DNA of 64,000 bases from positions 62,001-126,000 of the forward strand of contig JABLYA010000002.1 of assembly GCA_013177855.1 (NCBI GenBank). Reading direction: 5' to 3'. Shown one piece after another: positions 1-9,360 of the stretch. Within the stretch, counting starts at the first letter, position 1. Each line of letters opens with the position of its first letter. Origin of the DNA: Ignavibacteria bacterium. GTDB lineage: Bacteria; Bacteroidota; Ignavibacteria; Ch128b. The notes under the pieces are model-generated. The model was not told the origin of the DNA. It made no database searches and saw nothing but the letters and a program-made list of their open reading frames with translations. The translations under genes and the position numbers were made by a program.

Positions 1-962
1 ATGAGGATAATGATTTCGATAAAGCTGTTCAGGTTTTGAACGAAATGATTGAAAACGATCCTGAAAATATTGAGTTATTAAGCGAGCTCGCTTACTGCTA
101 TGAACTTTACGAGTACTATGACGATGCAATTAAAACTTATCAGAGAATTTTAGAAATTGAACCATACAATCATTTAATTTATTACAACCTTGGAGTTGCT
201 TATTCAGAGAAGAAAGAATGGAACAATGCGATTGAAAGTTTCAAATTCGCAATCGCTATTAATGAAGAATTTTCTTCAGCTCACTTTAATTTAGGATACA
301 CTTATGCTTCATTGGGCAATCACAAAGAAGCAATTGAATGTTATAGAAGAACACTTGAACTTGATCCTGATGATTATTCAGCCTGGTATAATCTGGGAGT
401 TAGTTATGAGGAGTTGGGTGATCTTTATAAAGCTCTGAATGCATATACAAAATCAATCGATATAAATCCTCAAAACACAAATTCGTACATCGCAAGAGGT
501 TATTGTTACAACGAACTTGGGAAAACTCAACTGGCTATTAATGATTTCGATAAAGCGATTGAAATTAGCCCTGATGATAAAGCTGGATGGATTGCAAAAG
601 GTGATCTCGAATATTCTCTCGGTAATTTAAGCGAAGCAATTATAAATTATCTAAAAGCAATTGAACTTGATCCATACGATCCCGAACCTTATTTGAATGT
701 GGCCAGTACTTATTACGAACTCGGCAATATTCAATTTGCATTAAAATATTATGATGACTGTATATCTTATTGTCCCTACGTCACTGAGCCATATTACCAA
801 AAAGCGAAGATATTAATTTTGCTGAATCAGACTAACGATGCATTTAGATATTTAGAAGAAAGTTTCAGACTCGATAAAGAAAAGCAATCACAATTTGAGA
901 AAGAATTTCCTGATATCGCCTCAACAAAGGATTATCAAAAAAGATTTAATAAAAGAAGTTAG
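1..962 (+). CDS. TPR-repeat protein, 5' end cut by window
   Basis: The frame is open back to the window edge (first complete codon at base 3), so the N-terminus is missing; a TTG at 36 should not be taken as the start. The visible part, about 319 residues, is made almost entirely of 34-residue tetratricopeptide repeats with the usual pattern (for example YYNLGVAYSEKKEWNNAIES and AWYNLGVSYEELGDLYKALN). TPR arrays are protein-binding scaffolds, and no other domain is visible, so the specific role cannot be told. The last 40 residues leave the repeat pattern. The pnt operon follows after a 130-base gap and looks independent. Confidence 0.85.
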   Translation, partial: EDNDFDKAVQVLNEMIENDPENIELLSELAYCYELYEYYDDAIKTYQRILEIEPYNHLIYYNLGVAYSEKKEWNNAIESFKFAIAINEEFSSAHFNLGYTYASLGNHKEAIECYRRTLELDPDDYSAWYNLGVSYEELGDLYKALNAYTKSIDINPQNTNSYIARGYCYNELGKTQLAINDFDKAIEISPDDKAGWIAKGDLEYSLGNLSEAIINYLKAIELDPYDPEPYLNVASTYYELGNIQFALKYYDDCISYCPYVTEPYYQKAKILILLNQTNDAFRYLEESFRLDKEKQSQFEKEFPDIASTKDYQKRFNKRS

Positions 963-1092
963 ATCTAAAATCATTCTTCCATCTATCAACTTTATTTTAA
1001 ATCCAATAAAAATCTCATTAATCCTTTAAGTCCTCACTTAGTAAAAAAAGCCTCTTATAATTAAATTTGAAAAATTAAATAAGGAGATTAAA

Positions 1093-2241
1093 GTGATTAT
1101 AGGCATTCCAAAAGAAATTTATCCCGGCGAAAATCGCGTAGCGATGGTTCCAGATGTTGCCGGTAAATTGATTAAAAAAGGATTTGATGTCTTAATCGAA
1201 ACCAATGCAGGACTTAACGCTGGCTTCACGAATGAAGAATATGAAAAAGTCGGTGTTAAAGTCTTAGATGATTTAAAAGAACTTTATTCTAAATCGGACA
1301 TCGTTTTAAAAGTCCAGAGACCCGTAGAACATCCGCAGTATGGTAAGAATGAATTAGAATTGATGAAACCAGGTTCACTACTGATTACATTTATGTATTC
1401 GCTTCATTATCCCGAACTTGCAAAGAAGGCAGCAGAGCTTGGTATTAATGTCATCTCGATGGATGCAATTCCACGAACAACTCTTGCCCAACCAATGGAT
1501 GCTTTAAGTTCTCAGGCTAATTTAGCTGGTTACAAAGCTGTTATTCTTGCTGCAAATCATCTTCACAAAATTTTCCCATTACTCATGACAGCTGCTGGAA
1601 CAATTTCACCTGCTAAAGTTGTGATTATGGGAGCCGGAGTTGCTGGTCTTCAAGCACTCGGTACAGCAAAAAGATTGGGCGCTAATGTATGGGTTTCTGA
1701 TATCAGACCAGCTGTCAAAGAAGAAGTTCAAAGTCTTGGCGGGAAGTTCATTGAAGTTGAAACTGATGAATCAATGCAAGATGAAGGTGGATATGCAAAA
1801 GAGGCTTCACCAGAATTTTTAAGAAGACAGCAGGAATTAATTGCAAAACATGTTTCTGAAGCTGATATAGTTATCACAACAGCCCTTGTTCCTGGAAAAA
1901 GAGCTCCGTTATTAATTACAGAACAAATGATCAAAAATATGAAGCCTGGTTCGGTTGTACTTGATATGGCAGTTGGATTTGGAGGTAATGTTGAAATAAG
2001 CGAAAAAGGAAAAGTTGTCAAAAAATATGGTGTGACTATTATTGGCGAACCAAATCTTCCAAGTCTCGTCCCATATCACGCAAGTGAAATGTATGCAAGA
2101 AATCTTTTCAACTTGATTAATTATGCATCGAAAGAAGGCAACTTCAATCATAATATGGAAGATGAGATAATTGGCAAATCAACAATTGTAAAAGATGGTC
2201 AGGTAGTCCACGAAAGAACGAAAGAATTATTAAATAACTAA
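1093..2241 (+). CDS. pntAA: NAD(P) transhydrogenase subunit alpha, part 1
   Basis: This is the soluble NAD(H)-binding domain I of the proton-translocating transhydrogenase, which passes hydride between NAD(H) and NADP(H) at the inner membrane. The 382-residue length fits the split-alpha form. The alanine-dehydrogenase-like fold shows in the N-terminal PKEIYPGENRVAMVP, the SSQAN segment at residues 139-143 and a Rossmann glycine loop GAGVAGLQA at 180-188. The start is GTG, supported by AAGGAG 7 bases upstream. pntAB follows after 16 bases and pntB 8 bases later, forming one operon. A TAAATTTG at 1062-1069 resembles a Bacteroidota -7 box, but no matching -33 box was seen. Confidence 0.95.
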   Translation: MIIGIPKEIYPGENRVAMVPDVAGKLIKKGFDVLIETNAGLNAGFTNEEYEKVGVKVLDDLKELYSKSDIVLKVQRPVEHPQYGKNELELMKPGSLLITFMYSLHYPELAKKAAELGINVISMDAIPRTTLAQPMDALSSQANLAGYKAVILAANHLHKIFPLLMTAAGTISPAKVVIMGAGVAGLQALGTAKRLGANVWVSDIRPAVKEEVQSLGGKFIEVETDESMQDEGGYAKEASPEFLRRQQELIAKHVSEADIVITTALVPGKRAPLLITEQMIKNMKPGSVVLDMAVGFGGNVEISEKGKVVKKYGVTIIGEPNLPSLVPYHASEMYARNLFNLINYASKEGNFNHNMEDEIIGKSTIVKDGQVVHERTKELLNN

Positions 2242-2257
2242 ATGAAAGGATAAAACT

Positions 2258-2539
2258 ATGGATGGAAGTCTCTTAATGTTAATATATGTCTTTGTCCTTG
2301 CAATGTTTGTGGGATTTGAATTAATCACCAAAGTACCGCCCACTCTTCATACTCCATTGATGTCTGGTTCAAATGCAATTTCTGGAATTACGATTGTTGG
2401 TGCGTTGATTAGTGCAGGACTTGAGCAATTTACGATAAGCACAATCCTTGGTTTAATTGCCGTGATCTTTGCAACAATCAATGTTGTGGGTGGATATTTA
2501 GTAACTGATAGAATGTTGAAAATGTTCAAAAAAAAGTGA
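2258..2539 (+). CDS. pntAB: NAD(P) transhydrogenase subunit alpha, part 2 (membrane)
   Basis: This small membrane subunit (93 aa) supplies part of domain II, the proton channel, in three-gene transhydrogenases. It has about three hydrophobic segments: residues 3-20, a central stretch after the conserved KVPPTLHTPLMSGSNAISGI, and residues 60-80. That PPTLHTPLMSG signature is typical of the family. The gene lies between pntAA and pntB in the same reading direction with short gaps, and the C-terminal KMFKKK is the usual basic cytoplasmic end. Confidence 0.95.
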   Translation: MDGSLLMLIYVFVLAMFVGFELITKVPPTLHTPLMSGSNAISGITIVGALISAGLEQFTISTILGLIAVIFATINVVGGYLVTDRMLKMFKKK

Positions 2540-2547
2540 GCTGATAT

Positions 2548-3942
2548 ATGGATACATTAATTAAAATTTCTTATCTGGTTGCTTCAACTTTATTTATCTT
2601 CGGTATAAAATATCTGGCTTCTCCAAAAACAGCAAGGCAAGGGAATTTTTTATCTGCAATCGGAATGCTTATTGCTATTGTGGTAACTTTATTCGATAAG
2701 CATGTTTTAACTTTTGAATGGATAATAATTGGATTGGTCGTGGGTTCGGTACTTGGAGCTATAATGGCTATTAAAGTACCGATGACGGGAATGCCTCAGA
2801 TGGTTGGATTGCTAAATGGATTTGGCGGCGGTGCATCGATGTTAGTTGCCCTTTCTGAGTATTACAAGGTTCATCTCGGTACTGTTAAGAATGCAAGTTT
2901 CAATACTGAATTAACTGCTACAATCGCTCTGAGTATTTTAATAGGTGCTGTAACTTTCACAGGTTCACTCATCGCTTTTGGTAAGTTGCAGGGAATAGTG
3001 ACGGGTAAAGTTGTTAAATATCCCGGTCAACATCCATTAAATTTATTTTTATTAATTCTGGTACTTGCTGGTGGTGTTTACTTCACCATTAATCCTCAAC
3101 TTGAATGGGTGATTTTATCAGTTAGTGGAATTTCACTTGTACTTGGAGTTTTGCTTGTTCTTCCAATTGGTGGTGCGGATATGCCTGTGGCAATTTCGCT
3201 CTTAAATTCTTACTCAGGATTAGCTGCCGCATCAACTGGCTTTGTTCTTCAGAATGAGCAATTGATCGTGGCTGGGGCATTAGTTGGTGCATCTGGAATT
3301 ATTTTAACAAATATTATGTGCAAAGGAATGAATCGCTCTTTAATGAATGTTGTTCTTGGTGGATGGGAAAGTGCAGGTTCATCTGGCCCAGCAACACAAA
3401 CAATTAAAGGTAATGTTAAATCCATCGAAGCTGAAGAACTTGCAATGCTTTTTGATGCTGCAGAAAACATAATTATCGTTCCCGGATATGGAATGGCGGT
3501 TGCTCAAGCTCAACATGCTGTTCGAGATTTGTTTAATATTCTTGAATCAAAAGGTAAAAATGTAAGATTTGCAATTCATCCTGTTGCTGGAAGAATGCCA
3601 GGCCATATGAATGTTCTGCTTGCAGAAGCTCAAGTTCCTTATGATAAACTTTATGCGATGGAAGATATTAATGACGATTTCCCGAATACAGATATTGCAT
3701 TTGTAATCGGAGCAAATGATGTCGTTAATCCAGCTGCCCGTCACGATAAAAATTCTCCAATTTATGGGATGCCAATTTTGAATGTCGACTATGCAAAAAC
3801 TGTAGTTATTAACAAGAGATCGTTGAATGTTGGATATGCTGGAATTGAGAACGAACTATTCTTCTATCCTAACGCATTGATGTACTTTGGTGATGCAAAA
3901 GAGGCAGTTAATAAATTAGTTCACGAATTGAAAAATCTTTAA
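2548..3942 (+). CDS. pntB: NAD(P) transhydrogenase subunit beta
   Basis: The protein (464 aa) combines the remaining transmembrane helices of domain II (roughly residues 1-270) with the NADP(H)-binding domain III at the C-terminus. Domain III signatures are VPGYGMAVAQAQHAV, the GANDVVNPAA segment and GYAGIENELF near the end. With PntAA and PntAB it would use the proton gradient to make NADPH. It starts 8 bases after pntAB and is followed directly by a strong rho-independent terminator, so the operon is pntAA-pntAB-pntB. Confidence 0.96.
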   Translation: MDTLIKISYLVASTLFIFGIKYLASPKTARQGNFLSAIGMLIAIVVTLFDKHVLTFEWIIIGLVVGSVLGAIMAIKVPMTGMPQMVGLLNGFGGGASMLVALSEYYKVHLGTVKNASFNTELTATIALSILIGAVTFTGSLIAFGKLQGIVTGKVVKYPGQHPLNLFLLILVLAGGVYFTINPQLEWVILSVSGISLVLGVLLVLPIGGADMPVAISLLNSYSGLAAASTGFVLQNEQLIVAGALVGASGIILTNIMCKGMNRSLMNVVLGGWESAGSSGPATQTIKGNVKSIEAEELAMLFDAAENIIIVPGYGMAVAQAQHAVRDLFNILESKGKNVRFAIHPVAGRMPGHMNVLLAEAQVPYDKLYAMEDINDDFPNTDIAFVIGANDVVNPAARHDKNSPIYGMPILNVDYAKTVVINKRSLNVGYAGIENELFFYPNALMYFGDAKEAVNKLVHELKNL

Positions 3943-3963
3943 TCAAAAAGCTCCTGATTTTTT

Positions 3964-4008
3964 AATGGAACTGTCAGAGCCTAATCTGGCAGTTCCATTT
4001 TTTATTTT
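3964..4008 (+). terminator. Rho-independent terminator of the pnt operon
   Basis: A 14-bp stem with one G-T pair (left arm 3964-3977, right arm 3986-3999) and an 8-base loop is followed by TTTTTATTTT. It lies 21 bases after the pntB stop. The bases on the other side are A-rich in the wrong sense, so it should work only on the plus strand. The rest of the gap up to 4126 shows no gene, and no clear terminator for the convergent cinA gene. Confidence 0.9.
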
Positions 4009-4126
4009 AAAAAATAATTTTAGTTGTGACTTTTTAGTTAGAGCTTTATTTGAATTTTAAATCTTCTGTAAGGTAAATTTTATTTTGATCAAAAAATCAT
4101 TTTTGAGAATGAGCAAATATGCTAAT

Positions 4127-5377
4127 TCAGATCATTCCCATTAAAGCGCGCCGCAGAATATCAAGAGCAGCTTGAGATGTTCGTTCTTTGTTTCTTACTC
4201 TGTTGTCGGCAAAATTAAATTGCTTTGCAAATTCTTTTTCACCATCTGAATAACCAATGTAAACCAGTCCAACTGGTTTTGTTTCTGTTGCGCCAGTTGG
4301 TCCCATTATTCCTGTTGTTGAAATACCAATATCTGCATTTGAAATTTTTCTTACACCGCGAGCCATTTCAATTGCAGTTTGTTCACTTACAGCCCCAAAG
4401 TTTTTAATTGTTTCTGGATTAACACCAAGTATTTGAATTTTGGCTTCATTTGAATAACTCACAACTCCTCTTTCAAAATAATTGCTGCTACCAGGAATGT
4501 TCGTAATTCTGTTGCAAATCAATCCACCCGTGCAAGATTCAGCAACTGCAATTTTTAATTTCTTTTCAGTAAGAATTTTTCCAATTACTTCTTCAAGACT
4601 TAAATCTTCATCAGTGTAAATAAATTCACCAACCCTTTCTCTTATTTTCTCTTCCAGACTTTTTATCTTTTCAAGATTGAGCTGTTCGTTATTACTTCTC
4701 ATTGAAAGACGAATTTTCACACCAAATTGACTCGGAAGAAATGCAACTTTCACTTCATTGAAAAGAGGATTTAAATCTTCAAGTCTCGAATAAAGAGCAG
4801 ATTCAGGGATACCAGTTGTGTAAAGAATTTTTTGATTATAGAAGATATTTTTTGATTGAATGTACTTTTTCAAATCAGGCAGAATTGTATTTTCCATCAT
4901 TCCTCGCATTTCATAAGGAACTCCAGGCATCACAAAAAATCGCTTCCCATCTTTCGTGATATCATAACCTGGTGCGGTTCCGTAGTCATTCGGAATTACT
5001 CTTGCAATTCTTGGAACCATTGCCTGTTCACGATTAATCTCAGGCATTTGTATTTTTCTTCTTTCAAAAAGTTTTTTTATTCGTTCAAATGTTTGTTCAT
5101 CAAAGACTAAGTCTGTTTTGAAATATTCAATTATACAGGTTCGTGTAATATCATCGTGCGTTGGACCAAGTCCGCCGGTGATAAAAATAAAATCAGAAAT
5201 TAATTCTGCATCGCTCAAAGTTTGTATTATATCTTCTTTATTATCACCAACTGTAAAATTTCTAATTACTTCATAACCAATTGAAGTCAATTTTTCTCCG
5301 ATGTAAGCCGCGTTGGTATTGATTGTCTGCCCAATTAATAACTCATCTCCAATTGATATAATTGATACCTTGTTCAT
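4127..5377 (-). CDS. cinA: CinA family protein (nicotinamide-nucleotide amidohydrolase)
   Basis: CinA-family protein with two domains. The N-terminal MoCF-like domain (about residues 1-170) opens with SIGDELLIGQTINTNAAYIG and carries FITGGLGPTHDD. The C-terminal amidase domain (about 255-416) carries VAESCTGGLI, the part that deamidates NMN in pyridine-nucleotide salvage. At 416 residues it has the length of full two-domain CinA proteins. The ATG overlaps the pgpA stop by 4 bases, so it is probably translationally coupled as the last gene of pgsA-pgpA-cinA. Confidence 0.93.
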   Translation of the reverse strand: MNKVSIISIGDELLIGQTINTNAAYIGEKLTSIGYEVIRNFTVGDNKEDIIQTLSDAELISDFIFITGGLGPTHDDITRTCIIEYFKTDLVFDEQTFERIKKLFERRKIQMPEINREQAMVPRIARVIPNDYGTAPGYDITKDGKRFFVMPGVPYEMRGMMENTILPDLKKYIQSKNIFYNQKILYTTGIPESALYSRLEDLNPLFNEVKVAFLPSQFGVKIRLSMRSNNEQLNLEKIKSLEEKIRERVGEFIYTDEDLSLEEVIGKILTEKKLKIAVAESCTGGLICNRITNIPGSSNYFERGVVSYSNEAKIQILGVNPETIKNFGAVSEQTAIEMARGVRKISNADIGISTTGIMGPTGATETKPVGLVYIGYSDGEKEFAKQFNFADNRVRNKERTSQAALDILRRALMGMI

Positions 5378-5859
5378 AAATTTTTCACCTCCGGAAAAAT
5401 TAAAAGTATTAGATGTAAAATTATAAGTGAATAAAATCCAGCAATAAGATCATCAAGCATAATTCCCAATCCGCCTTTTATATCCTGACTTTGTCTTGCG
5501 GGGCATGGTTTAATTATGTCGAAAATTCTAAAAAGAACAAATCCAATTGCTGCTAAAAGAAATGTTTTCGGAACAAAAAGCATTGTGAACCACATACCTA
5601 CAATCTCATCAATCACAACCTGAGGCGGATCAATGCCATAAACTTTTTCAGCAAAATCGGAAGTGTAAATTCCTATAACTAAAAAAAGAAGTATTAATGG
5701 AACCAGTAAGTATGGTTCATCAAATCCAGGAATGAATAGATAAAATAAAATTGCCAGGAATGAACCAACTGTACCCGAAGCAAAAGGAAAGTAACCAGTA
5801 AAAAATCCGGTTGCAAAAAATAATTTTATTCGATCTTTAAAAGTTAATTTTTCGCTCAC
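5374..5859 (-). CDS. pgpA: Phosphatidylglycerophosphatase A
   Basis: PgpA removes the phosphate from phosphatidylglycerophosphate to give phosphatidylglycerol at the inner membrane. The 161-residue protein shows the family pattern: TGYFPFASGTVGSFLA near the N-terminus, the acidic VIDEIVGMW motif in the middle, RIFDIIKPCPARQSQ, then GLGIMLDDLIAG before a last hydrophobic helix. It overlaps pgsA upstream and cinA downstream by 4 bases each. Finding it directly after pgsA, which makes its substrate, supports the call. Confidence 0.93.
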   Translation of the reverse strand: MSEKLTFKDRIKLFFATGFFTGYFPFASGTVGSFLAILFYLFIPGFDEPYLLVPLILLFLVIGIYTSDFAEKVYGIDPPQVVIDEIVGMWFTMLFVPKTFLLAAIGFVLFRIFDIIKPCPARQSQDIKGGLGIMLDDLIAGFYSLIILHLILLIFPEVKNL

Positions 5860-6443
5860 TTGAAAATCTCCTTGATTGTAAATCTGTTTGTGTAAAGATA
5901 TTCAATGCCTGTGTAAACCGTTAAAGCAGTTATAAATAAAATAGAGTAATTAATGAGCTTATCATTTAATAGAACCCTTGCCCAGTTTTTATCTATGAAT
6001 GTAAATAAATCTTTTTCGAGCCCTATGTAAACAAAAAGTAAGTAGTAAAGAAAAATCATCTGTAAACTTGTCTTCAATTTTGCAAGAAAACTCGTTGAGA
6101 ATGCTCTTTTTTTATACTGGCCATAAACACGCAGCAAGGTTACAAGCAAATCTCTGATGACAATAATCAAAACCATCCAGAAATTTAATATGTCAATGTA
6201 AACGAATAAGAAAAATGCTGTTGACGTAAGTATTTTATCTGCAAGTGGATCTAAAAATTTCCCTAGTTCAGAAATATAATTGTATTTCCTGGCAAGCCAT
6301 CCATCATACCAATCTGTTAAAGCAGCAATTAAAAAAACAAAAAGTGAAATCTGGTTTAGAGTTTTGTTGCTTGACAAAAAGAGAAATGCAAATAACGGCG
6401 TTAAAATTATTCTTGTAACAGTTAGTTGATTTGGTATTGTCAT
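5856..6443 (-). CDS. pgsA: CDP-diacylglycerol-glycerol-3-phosphate 3-phosphatidyltransferase
   Basis: PgsA joins CDP-diacylglycerol and glycerol-3-phosphate to form phosphatidylglycerophosphate. The CDP-alcohol phosphotransferase signature is clear: DWYDGWLARKYN, then GKFLDPLADKIL (pattern D-G-x2-A-R-x8-G-x3-D-x3-D), at about residues 43-70. Further hydrophobic helices give a polytopic protein of 195 aa. It is the first gene of pgsA-pgpA-cinA, so its upstream gap (6444-6889) should hold the operon promoter; a TAAATTTG box reads on the minus strand at 6459-6452, without an evident -33 partner. Confidence 0.94.
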   Translation of the reverse strand: MTIPNQLTVTRIILTPLFAFLFLSSNKTLNQISLFVFLIAALTDWYDGWLARKYNYISELGKFLDPLADKILTSTAFFLFVYIDILNFWMVLIIVIRDLLVTLLRVYGQYKKRAFSTSFLAKLKTSLQMIFLYYLLFVYIGLEKDLFTFIDKNWARVLLNDKLINYSILFITALTVYTGIEYLYTNRFTIKEIFK

Positions 6444-6889
6444 AATTCATTCAAATTTAAATAAGGATATGAAATTTGAAAAACAATCTTTTTCACTAAT
6501 AAATTCAACTCGATTGATTTTTTGTTCTACATATTGTTTTAGTTTCACAAAAGATGCCGAAGAAGATTAAATAAATTAAACCAGTTTCAAAATAATTTTA
6601 GTCATTATAGATCAGCCAAAAGTTTCTGAACTCAAAAATCCCTAGATGAAAATCGCTACAAAATTTAATAAACTATTATTGAAATATTTTATAATCCTCA
6701 ACCGCATTAAATCATCTTTCAAATTGATCTTTCGTTTAATCAAAGCTTTATTAATTAAAAAACATTCACCCTAAGCATAGACTTATCATTTGTCTGAAAA
6801 ATTCGAAAATTGCCCCATTTTCTTTCATTGTTTGTCAGAATAAGGGTTTCTATATTTGTAAAAATTTTTGAGAAAATTACTATATAAAG
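6444..6889. other. Divergent intergenic region, 446 bp
   Basis: This gap separates the divergent pgsA and M16 peptidase operons. It is very AT-rich and no coding frame or RNA gene is visible. The only sites I can support are a promoter-like pair facing the peptidase gene (6828-6858, listed separately) and a weaker TAAATTTG facing pgsA. The middle part, about 6480-6780, holds nothing I recognise. Confidence 0.6.
6828..6858 (+). promoter_or_regulatory. Candidate Bacteroidota-type promoter of the M16-aminotransferase-nuo operon
   Basis: TATATTTG at 6851-6858 matches the TAnnTTTG -7 box, with TTG at 6828-6830 placed 20 bases upstream. The start codon is at 6890, so transcription would begin about 20 bases before it. 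The match is good but short. Confidence 0.45.
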
Positions 6890-8143
6890 TTGAAATTCTA
6901 CAATAAAACTATTCTGCAAAACGGAATTCGTGTTTTAACCCAGGAAGTTAATTCAATTAAATCATTTACGCTGGGAATCTGGGTAAATGTCGGATCAAGA
7001 GATGAAGAGAAAAGTTTAAACGGACTTTCTCACTTCATCGAGCATTGTGTTTTTAAAGGAACCAGAACAAGAAGTGCGAAAGATATTGCAACAAGCATTG
7101 AAAGTTTGGGTGGATACATTAACGCATATACAACAAAGGAACATACTTGTTTTTACACCCGAGCTTTGAATGAACATTTCTCCAAATCTTTTGAAGTTTT
7201 AGCTGATCTTGTAAAAAATCCAATTTTCCCTGAAAATGAAATTGAAAAAGAAAAATCTGTCATTCTTGAAGAAATCTCATCTATCAATGACACACCCGAT
7301 GATGTCATTTTTGATTTAATTGAAGAAAAGCTCTTTGAAGGAGATGGACTCGCTAATCCGGTTATTGGAAAAGAAGAAAATATAATTGCTTTTAATTCTG
7401 ATCTGGCGCAAAATTTTATCAAACAGAACTACTCCGCAGATAAAATAATAGTTTCTGTGGCTGGTCCAGTTCCACACGAATTAGTCGTTAAAAAAACTGA
7501 ACAGTTACTTGGAGATTTACTCCCGCAAAATTCTATCAACAAGAGAACTGAACCTTCATTGATAAATAAAAAAGTTGAAATAGAAGAGCATCGTGATATT
7601 AATCAGGTTCATATTTGTATTGCTCGCAAAACATTTGGTGCGAAAGATGAAAGGAGGACAGCCCTTGCAATTCTAAATACTTTGCTTGGTGGAATGACAA
7701 GCTCTCGTTTGTTCCAATTGATTAGAGAACAAGAGGCACTTGCTTATAACATTACTTCTTTTTTAAATAATTATTACGATGCTTCTGTTTTTGGAGTTTA
7801 TCTCAGTACATCGTTGAACAATTATCAGAGAACAATTGACTTAATTCAAAAAGAATTTCAATCTATTGTTTTAAATGGAATTAGAGATGAAGAACTTGAA
7901 ATCGCTCGCAATTATCTAAAGGGTGGAATTTCAATGTCCCTTGAGAATACTTCAGCAAAATCAACTCATCTAGCTATGAATGAATTTTACTATGGTGAAG
8001 TTAAATCTCTCGAAGAAATTTTTAATCTCGTTGATCGTATCAAAAAAGAGGATATTTTCAATCTTGCTGAAGAACTTTTGAAGTGGGAGGAATATTCAAT
8101 TTATAAAATTATGCCAAAGTCGGGAGGAAGAAATGGGAAATAA
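6890..8143 (+). CDS. M16 family zinc metallopeptidase
   Basis: This insulinase/processing-peptidase family member (417 aa) carries the inverted zinc motif H48-F-I-E51-H52, and the expected second-glutamate region follows around KSVILEEISSINDTPDD. The N-terminal peptidase half is followed by the inactive partner half with the GGGMTSSRLFQLIREQEALAY-type segment (LLGGMTSSRLF). It has no clear signal peptide, so it is probably cytoplasmic, like most small single-chain M16 proteins. The start is TTG with a poor Shine-Dalgarno sequence, but no ATG is near. Its end overlaps the aminotransferase start by 11 bases. Confidence 0.93.
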   Translation: MKFYNKTILQNGIRVLTQEVNSIKSFTLGIWVNVGSRDEEKSLNGLSHFIEHCVFKGTRTRSAKDIATSIESLGGYINAYTTKEHTCFYTRALNEHFSKSFEVLADLVKNPIFPENEIEKEKSVILEEISSINDTPDDVIFDLIEEKLFEGDGLANPVIGKEENIIAFNSDLAQNFIKQNYSADKIIVSVAGPVPHELVVKKTEQLLGDLLPQNSINKRTEPSLINKKVEIEEHRDINQVHICIARKTFGAKDERRTALAILNTLLGGMTSSRLFQLIREQEALAYNITSFLNNYYDASVFGVYLSTSLNNYQRTIDLIQKEFQSIVLNGIRDEELEIARNYLKGGISMSLENTSAKSTHLAMNEFYYGEVKSLEEIFNLVDRIKKEDIFNLAEELLKWEEYSIYKIMPKSGGRNGK

Positions 8144-9344
8144 AGCTGTTCCTTCAATTTCGAATCGTGCTCGATCAATGCAGGCTTCTCCGCTAAGGAA
8201 GCTTGCATCAATTGCTGAAGAAAGGAAGAAAAACGGAATCAAAGTTTACCACTTAAATATTGGTCAGCCCGATCTTCCAACGGATAAAATTTTTTATGAG
8301 CAACTTCTAAAAATTCCTCAAACAACCGTTGCTTACGCTCCATCGAATGGAATGCCGCAAACAATAAAAGCATGGAAAAAATACTTCGAGCACGTTGGAA
8401 TTCAATTCGATGAGAAAGAAATAATTGTAACTCAAGGCGGTTCCGAAGCGATCATTTTTGCAATGTGTTCTATTTGTGATGTTGACGAAGAAATAATTGT
8501 TTTTGAACCATTTTATACTAACTACAATGGTTTCGCTACTCTGGTAGATGTCAAACTGGTCCCAATTCCACTTTCAATTCAAAATGGATTTCATCTGCCA
8601 ACAGAAGAAGAAATTGAAAAATACATTACTCCAAAAACCAGAGGAATTTTAATTACCAATCCCTCAAATCCTACTGGTACAGTTTATTCAAAAGAAGAAT
8701 TACAACGATTGGTTAATCTTGTTAAAAAATACAATTTATTTTTGTTAAGCGATGAAGTTTATCGTGAATTTGCCTACGAAGGTAAATTTTTTAGTGTGAT
8801 GGATTTTCCCGAGATTAGTCAACAAACAATTTTACTCGATAGTGCATCAAAGCGATTTAATTTGTGCGGAGCAAGAATTGGAGTGCTTGCAAGTCATAAT
8901 GAAGATGTAGTTCAATCAGCTTTTAAGTTTGGAATGGCAAGACTATCCGTTGCAACAATTGAACAGCTCGCTATAATCCCGATGCTTGAAAATCCATTTA
9001 CATATACAGCGCCAATCGTTGAAGAATTTCGAAGAAGAAGAGATGTTGTTTATGAAGCTCTTTCTCAGATAAATGGAGTTACATATTATAAACCAGAAGG
9101 TGCATTTTACATCATCATCGGTTTACCTGTTAAAGACTCAGAACATTTTGCTCGATGGTTAATTGAAGAATTTGATTACAATAAAGAAACTGTTCTATTA
9201 GCTCCAGCTCAAGGATTTTATGCAACTCCCGGCAAAGGAACTAATGAAGTAAGACTTGCTTTTATGCTCAATGTAGACGATATGAAAAAATCATTGAAAA
9301 TTATTTCTATTGCACTTGAAGAATATTTAAAGAAATTTAACTAA
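8133..9344 (+). CDS. Pyridoxal-phosphate aminotransferase, class I/II
   Basis: Fold-type I aminotransferase of 403 aa. The lysine that binds pyridoxal phosphate is K240 in SASKRFNLCGARIG. Other family marks are NIGQPDLPT near residue 47, ITNPSNPTGT in the middle and the LLSDEVYREFAY segment. It resembles broad-specificity aspartate/aromatic aminotransferases, but the substrate cannot be read from sequence. GGGAGG stands just before the ATG, and the gene overlaps the M16 peptidase by 11 bases. nuoG starts 16 bases after its stop, so it is co-transcribed with complex I genes without an obvious functional link. Confidence 0.92.
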   Translation: MGNKAVPSISNRARSMQASPLRKLASIAEERKKNGIKVYHLNIGQPDLPTDKIFYEQLLKIPQTTVAYAPSNGMPQTIKAWKKYFEHVGIQFDEKEIIVTQGGSEAIIFAMCSICDVDEEIIVFEPFYTNYNGFATLVDVKLVPIPLSIQNGFHLPTEEEIEKYITPKTRGILITNPSNPTGTVYSKEELQRLVNLVKKYNLFLLSDEVYREFAYEGKFFSVMDFPEISQQTILLDSASKRFNLCGARIGVLASHNEDVVQSAFKFGMARLSVATIEQLAIIPMLENPFTYTAPIVEEFRRRRDVVYEALSQINGVTYYKPEGAFYIIIGLPVKDSEHFARWLIEEFDYNKETVLLAPAQGFYATPGKGTNEVRLAFMLNVDDMKKSLKIISIALEEYLKKFN

Positions 9345-9360
9345 AAAGAGTAGGTTGAAA

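Noticed and set aside
1039-1069. Promoter for pntAA
   Set aside because: TAAATTTG at 1062-1069 fits a -7 box, but there is no TTTG or TTG 19-21 bases upstream, so a single box in AT-rich DNA is not enough.
4080-4130. Possible terminator of cinA on the minus strand
   Set aside because: GAATGA/TCATTC could pair, but the loop is about 20 bases, the stem only 6 bp and the T-run lies some distance away; not convincing.
9355-9360. TTG start two codons before nuoG ATG
   Set aside because: The ATG at 9361 is at the right distance from GAGTAGG and gives the usual NuoG N-terminus.
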